The notes under the pieces were generated by a model, which did not search any database, was not told the DNA's origin, and worked only from the letters and a program-made list of their open reading frames with translations. Position numbers and translations under genes: made by a program. Positions 60,521-64,000 of a stretch of DNA of 64,000 bases are shown here, piece by piece (position 1 is the first letter of the stretch; the number at the start of each line of letters is the position of its first letter). The stretch comes from an uncultured Clostridia bacterium (lineage in GTDB: Bacteria > Bacillota > Clostridia > Christensenellales > Borkfalkiaceae): contig CAKQMB010000001.1 of assembly GCA_934254825.1 (NCBI GenBank), positions 124,001 through 188,000 on the forward strand. The letters run 5' to 3'.

Positions 60521-61957
60521 ATGATTGACTTTACAAAGCAAATGAAAACGGAATATACTATTCTCTGCCCCGATATTTTCCCCACGCATATGGAGCTTTT
60601 CGAGAGTATTTTCCGCATGAACGGATATAAGTTCGAGGTGGTGCGTTACGAGGGAAAAGACGTTATCGACACGGGACTGAAATATCTGCACAACGATATG
60701 TGTTACCCCGCGATCTGCTCGTGCGGGCAACTTTTATACGCTTTGGAATCGGGAGATTACGACCCGGAAAAAACCGCACTCCTCTTTTTCCAGACGGGCG
60801 GCGGTTGCAGAGCTTCGAATTACATATTTCTTTTGAGAAAAGCGCTCAAAGAAATGGGACTCGGGTTCGTTCCCGTAATCTCCGTGAGCTTTGCGGGACT
60901 CGAAAAATACAGCGGTTTCAAAATCACCCCTAAAATGCTGTTCGACGGGTTTTCCTCGCTTATTTACGGCGATATGCTCCTGCTTTTGAAAAACCAGACG
61001 GAACCTTACGAAATCAACGCGGGCGACACCGCGGCAGTTGTTAAAAAATGGACGGACGAACTGACCAAACAGTTCCGCAATAAAAAAGGCGGTTCGAAAA
61101 AAGCGATAAAGAAAAATCTCGCCGCCATGGCGGAAGATTTTCATAATATCCCGAGAGAGAAACGAGACCTCGTGAAAGTGGGTATCGTAGGCGAAATTTA
61201 CGTTAAATACTCCTCTTTTGCCAACAGAGGACTTGAAAAAATACTGCTTAAACAAGGTTGCGAATATATGATCCCCGGCGTTACGGGGTTTTTGCAATAC
61301 TGCGCGGCGAACGTTTCCGTCGACCACCGTTATTACGGCGGGAATTTAATCAAACTTCTGATAGGAAAAATTGCCGAAAGAACGCTTGAAAACTATGAAA
61401 ATCTGATGATCGGGGCTTTGAAGCCTTACCCCGAATTCGTCGCGCCCGTTTCGTTCGACAGGGTGAAAGAACTTGCGGACAAAGTTATCGATCGCGGCGT
61501 TAAAATGGGCGAAGGGTGGCTTCTTCCCGGCGAAGTTGCCGAACTTATCGAAAAAGGCTACTCAAACGTAGTTTGCGCTCAGCCGTTCGGGTGTCTGCCT
61601 AACCATATCGTAGGCAAAGGCACGATAAGAAGGCTTCGCGAGCTTTACCCCGACGCGAATATCTTCCCCGTCGATTACGACGCGGGCGCGTCCGCGGTAA
61701 ACCAGGAAAACAGAATAAAACTCATGCTTTCCATCGCGAGAGACAAATCGGCAAAAGAAACCGACGGCGAGGAAGAAAACGCGCTGAACAAAGCCGCCGC
61801 GACGGAAGCGGAAGGCGAAATTCTCCCCGTCGACGAAGGCGAAATTCTCCCCGTCGGTTATACCGGCGGCAACGGCGACGAAGTCTGCGAAATCGGCGGT
61901 AACTGCGGGTGTTGCGGCAAAGGCGAAAAAACGGATAAAAGCGAGGGCGGCGTATGA
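60521..61957 (+). CDS. DUF2229/2-hydroxyacyl-CoA dehydratase-type protein, activase partner
   Basis: 478 residues. It resembles the C-terminal half of the very large CoA-dehydratase activase proteins of Clostridia. Blocks visible are LCPDIFPTHMELFESIF, YLHNDMCYPAICSCGQLLYALESGDY (cysteines near 61-68), LLFFQTGGGCRASNYIFLLRKAL and YSNVVCAQPFGCLPNHIVGKG. The cysteines fit Fe-S cluster ligands. A tail after about residue 425 carries EILPV twice and ends with GNCGCCGKGEK. The protein probably accepts electrons from the activase downstream, with which it overlaps by ATGA. A true dehydratase catalytic role is uncertain. Confidence 0.85.
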   Translation: MIDFTKQMKTEYTILCPDIFPTHMELFESIFRMNGYKFEVVRYEGKDVIDTGLKYLHNDMCYPAICSCGQLLYALESGDYDPEKTALLFFQTGGGCRASNYIFLLRKALKEMGLGFVPVISVSFAGLEKYSGFKITPKMLFDGFSSLIYGDMLLLLKNQTEPYEINAGDTAAVVKKWTDELTKQFRNKKGGSKKAIKKNLAAMAEDFHNIPREKRDLVKVGIVGEIYVKYSSFANRGLEKILLKQGCEYMIPGVTGFLQYCAANVSVDHRYYGGNLIKLLIGKIAERTLENYENLMIGALKPYPEFVAPVSFDRVKELADKVIDRGVKMGEGWLLPGEVAELIEKGYSNVVCAQPFGCLPNHIVGKGTIRRLRELYPDANIFPVDYDAGASAVNQENRIKLMLSIARDKSAKETDGEEENALNKAAATEAEGEILPVDEGEILPVGYTGGNGDEVCEIGGNCGCCGKGEKTDKSEGGV

Positions 61958-64000
61958 AAAAACTGGGAATAGACATCGGCTCGACGACTTTAAAAGCCGT
62001 TATCGTCGACGAAAACGGAAAAATCCTGTTTTCGGAATACAAAAGACACCTTTCGAAAATACCCGAAACGGCGGTAAGCGTTCTTACGGCGGCAAAGGAA
62101 GCGGCAGGAGACGAGAAAGTCGCGATTTGTCTTTCGGGTTCTGCGGGAATGGGCGTTTCTGACTCGCTCGATTTGCCCTTTATTCAGGAAGTTTACGCCG
62201 AAAAAACGGCTGTTTCGAGATTTTACCCCGCAACCGACGCGGTTATCGAACTCGGCGGAGAGGACGCGAAAATCATCTTTCTGACGAACGGTTTCGAAAT
62301 GCGTATGAACGGAACGTGCGCGGGCGGAACGGGCGCGTTCATCGATCAGATGGCTACGCTTATGAAAGTCACGCCGGACGAGCTTAACGAACTTGCGAAA
62401 TCGCACACGAAAGTTTACACGATAGCCTCGCGTTGCGGAGTTTTCGCGAAATCGGACATTCAGCCTCTTTTAAACCAGGGCGCAAAAAACGAGGACGTTG
62501 CCGCGGGAATACTCGCCGCAGTGGTCAATCAGACGATCGCGGGGCTTGCGCAAGGCAGGAAAATCGAAGGCAACGTGCTTTATCTCGGCGGTCCGCTCAC
62601 GTTTTTGTCGGAACTCAGAAAAACTTTCGATTATACGCTTGGTATCGAGGGCATACTCCCCGAAAACTCGCTTTATTACGTCGCGCTCGGCGCGGCTCTT
62701 TCGAAAACGGACAAAACGCTTACGATAAGCGAGATCATAAATCTTTTCGGAAGTTCGGGATCGCTTAAAAAATACGAGAGTTGCCCGCCACTCTTCCGCT
62801 CGGAGGAAGAATACGAACAATTCAGGGAAAGACATAAAAAGAACTCGGAAGGAATCGCCGAACTCGACGCTCCGAGAGGTAAAATGTATCTCGGCATCGA
62901 CGCAGGCTCGACGACCGTCAAAATTCTTCTGACCGACGCGTGCGGAAACATTTTCCGCCCCATTTACGTTCCGAGCGTGGGAAAACCCGTCGAGATAGTT
63001 CTCGATTATTTAAGAAAACTTTACGAAGAATACCCCGATATAGAAATCGCGGGGTCTGCCGTAACGGGTTACGGCGAAGATATGATAAGAAACGCGTTCG
63101 GCATTGACAACGGACTCGTGGAGACCGTCGCGCACTACACCGCGGCTAAAAAATTCCGCCCCGACGTCGACTTTATTCTCGATATCGGCGGGCAGGATAT
63201 GAAGTGTTTTAAGGTCGATAACGGACTTATAGACCAACTTTTCTTAAACGAAGCCTGTTCTTCGGGGTGCGGTTCGTTCCTCCAAACCTTTGCGGAATCG
63301 CTCGGTTACGGCGTGGAGGAATTCGCGCGGCTGGGCTTGTTTGCGGACGCGCCCGTGAACCTCGGTTCGAGGTGTACCGTGTTTATGAACAGCTCGGTAA
63401 AACAGGCGCAGAAAGACGGGGCGAGCGTGGAAAATATTTCGGCGGGTCTTTCGATAAGCGTAGTCAAAAACGCGCTTTACAAGGTTATAAGAATAGCAAA
63501 AGCCGAAGATCTCGGCAAAAACGTGGTTGTTCAGGGCGGAACGTTTTTAAACGACTGCGTGCTTCGCGCGTTCGAGCAGGAACTCGGAATAGAAGTGATC
63601 CGCCCCGCTTTTTCGGCTCTTATGGGAGCTTACGGCGCGGCTTTATACGCGCAGAAACTCGCAAAAGACAAAAGCACGCTTATCGGAAAGGAAAAACTTG
63701 CGGATTTCACTCATAAGGCGGCGAACGTTACCTGCAACGGTTGCGGAAACCACTGCAATCTCACCGTGAACACCTTTTCGGACGGCGCGAGATACATTGC
63801 GGGCAACAGGTGCAGTAAACCCGTTACGGGCGAAAAGACCGAAAACAAAGAAGATCTGTATCTTTACAAACAACAACTTCTCTCGAAATATATCGACACG
63901 AATATCGACGACGAAAAGATAAACATAGGCTTGCCGCTCGCGCTCAACAACTACGAGCTTCTGCCTTTTTGGCACGCGTTTTTTACCGAACTCGGTTTCA
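61954..64000 (+). CDS. Acyl-CoA dehydratase activase-like protein (BadF/BcrA/HgdC type), two ATPase domains, cut by window edge
   Basis: The frame runs 682 codons to the right edge. Two ASKHA-type ATPase domains are visible. The first begins KKLGIDIGSTTLKAVIVDENG and has NGTCAGGTGAFIDQM (about 122-136). The second begins YLGIDAGSTTVKILLTDACG (about 310) and has LNEACSSGCGSFLQTFAESLG (about 430). Such activases use a bridging [4Fe-4S] cluster and ATP to drive electrons into 2-hydroxyacyl-CoA dehydratases. After about 585 a Cys-rich segment VTCNGCGNHCNLTV starts. In many Clostridia these parts and the upstream DUF2229 part form one polypeptide of about 1400 residues; here they are split. Substrate unknown. 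Confidence 0.9.
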   Translation, partial: MKKLGIDIGSTTLKAVIVDENGKILFSEYKRHLSKIPETAVSVLTAAKEAAGDEKVAICLSGSAGMGVSDSLDLPFIQEVYAEKTAVSRFYPATDAVIELGGEDAKIIFLTNGFEMRMNGTCAGGTGAFIDQMATLMKVTPDELNELAKSHTKVYTIASRCGVFAKSDIQPLLNQGAKNEDVAAGILAAVVNQTIAGLAQGRKIEGNVLYLGGPLTFLSELRKTFDYTLGIEGILPENSLYYVALGAALSKTDKTLTISEIINLFGSSGSLKKYESCPPLFRSEEEYEQFRERHKKNSEGIAELDAPRGKMYLGIDAGSTTVKILLTDACGNIFRPIYVPSVGKPVEIVLDYLRKLYEEYPDIEIAGSAVTGYGEDMIRNAFGIDNGLVETVAHYTAAKKFRPDVDFILDIGGQDMKCFKVDNGLIDQLFLNEACSSGCGSFLQTFAESLGYGVEEFARLGLFADAPVNLGSRCTVFMNSSVKQAQKDGASVENISAGLSISVVKNALYKVIRIAKAEDLGKNVVVQGGTFLNDCVLRAFEQELGIEVIRPAFSALMGAYGAALYAQKLAKDKSTLIGKEKLADFTHKAANVTCNGCGNHCNLTVNTFSDGARYIAGNRCSKPVTGEKTENKEDLYLYKQQLLSKYIDTNIDDEKINIGLPLALNNYELLPFWHAFFTELGF

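Overview
The window looks like chromosome of a low-to-mid GC Gram-positive bacterium of the Clostridia (Bacillota), probably an uncultured, host-associated, spore-forming lineage. The support is a Spo0A response regulator, a SepF-type division protein, a large-form SRP RNA with an Alu domain, a cysteine T-box leader, plain TTGACA/TATAAT promoters and AGGAGG-type ribosome binding sites. I saw no phage, insertion sequence, CRISPR array, rRNA or tRNA gene. The species assignment is inference from gene content only.

Layout. 1-5.6 kb (minus): smc (cut by the left edge), rnc, plsX and asnS. 5.8-11.5 kb (minus): a GNAT-like protein, a 41-aa protein, a Na/Pi cotransporter with PhoU domain, a CPBP membrane protease, a Nudix hydrolase and a charged unknown. 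11.6-18.1 kb (plus): an HPr-like protein without the phospho-histidine, a DUF4364 protein, a TSCPD protein, an ABC ATPase and FtsX permease, an MFS transporter and a ThiF/TcdA enzyme. 18.4-22.6 kb (minus): a 1381-aa anchored surface protein with six related modules. 23.0 kb: rplI. 23.6-25.8 kb (minus): a DUF1538 membrane protein with two PII-like proteins. 25.9-30.9 kb (minus): RluA-type pseudouridine synthase, an RlmI-like methyltransferase and ileS. 31.2-32.7 kb (plus): SRP RNA, YggS and SepF. 32.8-35.3 kb (minus): a TetR-controlled ABC exporter with a clear promoter and operator. 35.6-39.6 kb (plus): spo0A, an acidic zinc-ribbon protein, then T-box-cysE-cysS. 39.9-42.9 kb (minus): two lipoproteins and an Mrp/NBP35 ATPase. 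43.0-47.7 kb: recF (minus) facing away from dnaA-mnmG (plus), a rearranged origin-type cluster. 47.7-49.1 kb (plus): small proteins including a stand-alone PqqD-like protein, and an alpha/beta hydrolase. 49.2-60.1 kb (minus): a GH29 fucosidase, two tiny related peptides and a 3058-aa secreted repeat protein. 60.5-64 kb (plus): a two-gene 2-hydroxyacyl-CoA dehydratase activase-type system that runs off the right edge.

Most interesting signals. (1) A 13-bp word, TATAAGTCGATTA, occurs six times in the window, four times just after stop codons and twice inside conserved genes, within a 21-bp imperfect dyad. (2) Two tiny paralogous peptides follow the giant secreted protein gene, 2 kb from a stand-alone PqqD-like protein, which suggests an uncharacterised peptide or surface system. 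(3) An operon pairs a duplicated DUF1538 membrane protein with two divergent PII-like proteins. (4) A complete self-regulated TetR promoter/operator is visible. (5) A short motif ending in GGCTAA lies just upstream of the starts of dnaA, spo0A and a DUF4364 gene. (6) Four 35-bp tandem repeats duplicate the 3' end of a methyltransferase gene, including its stop codon.
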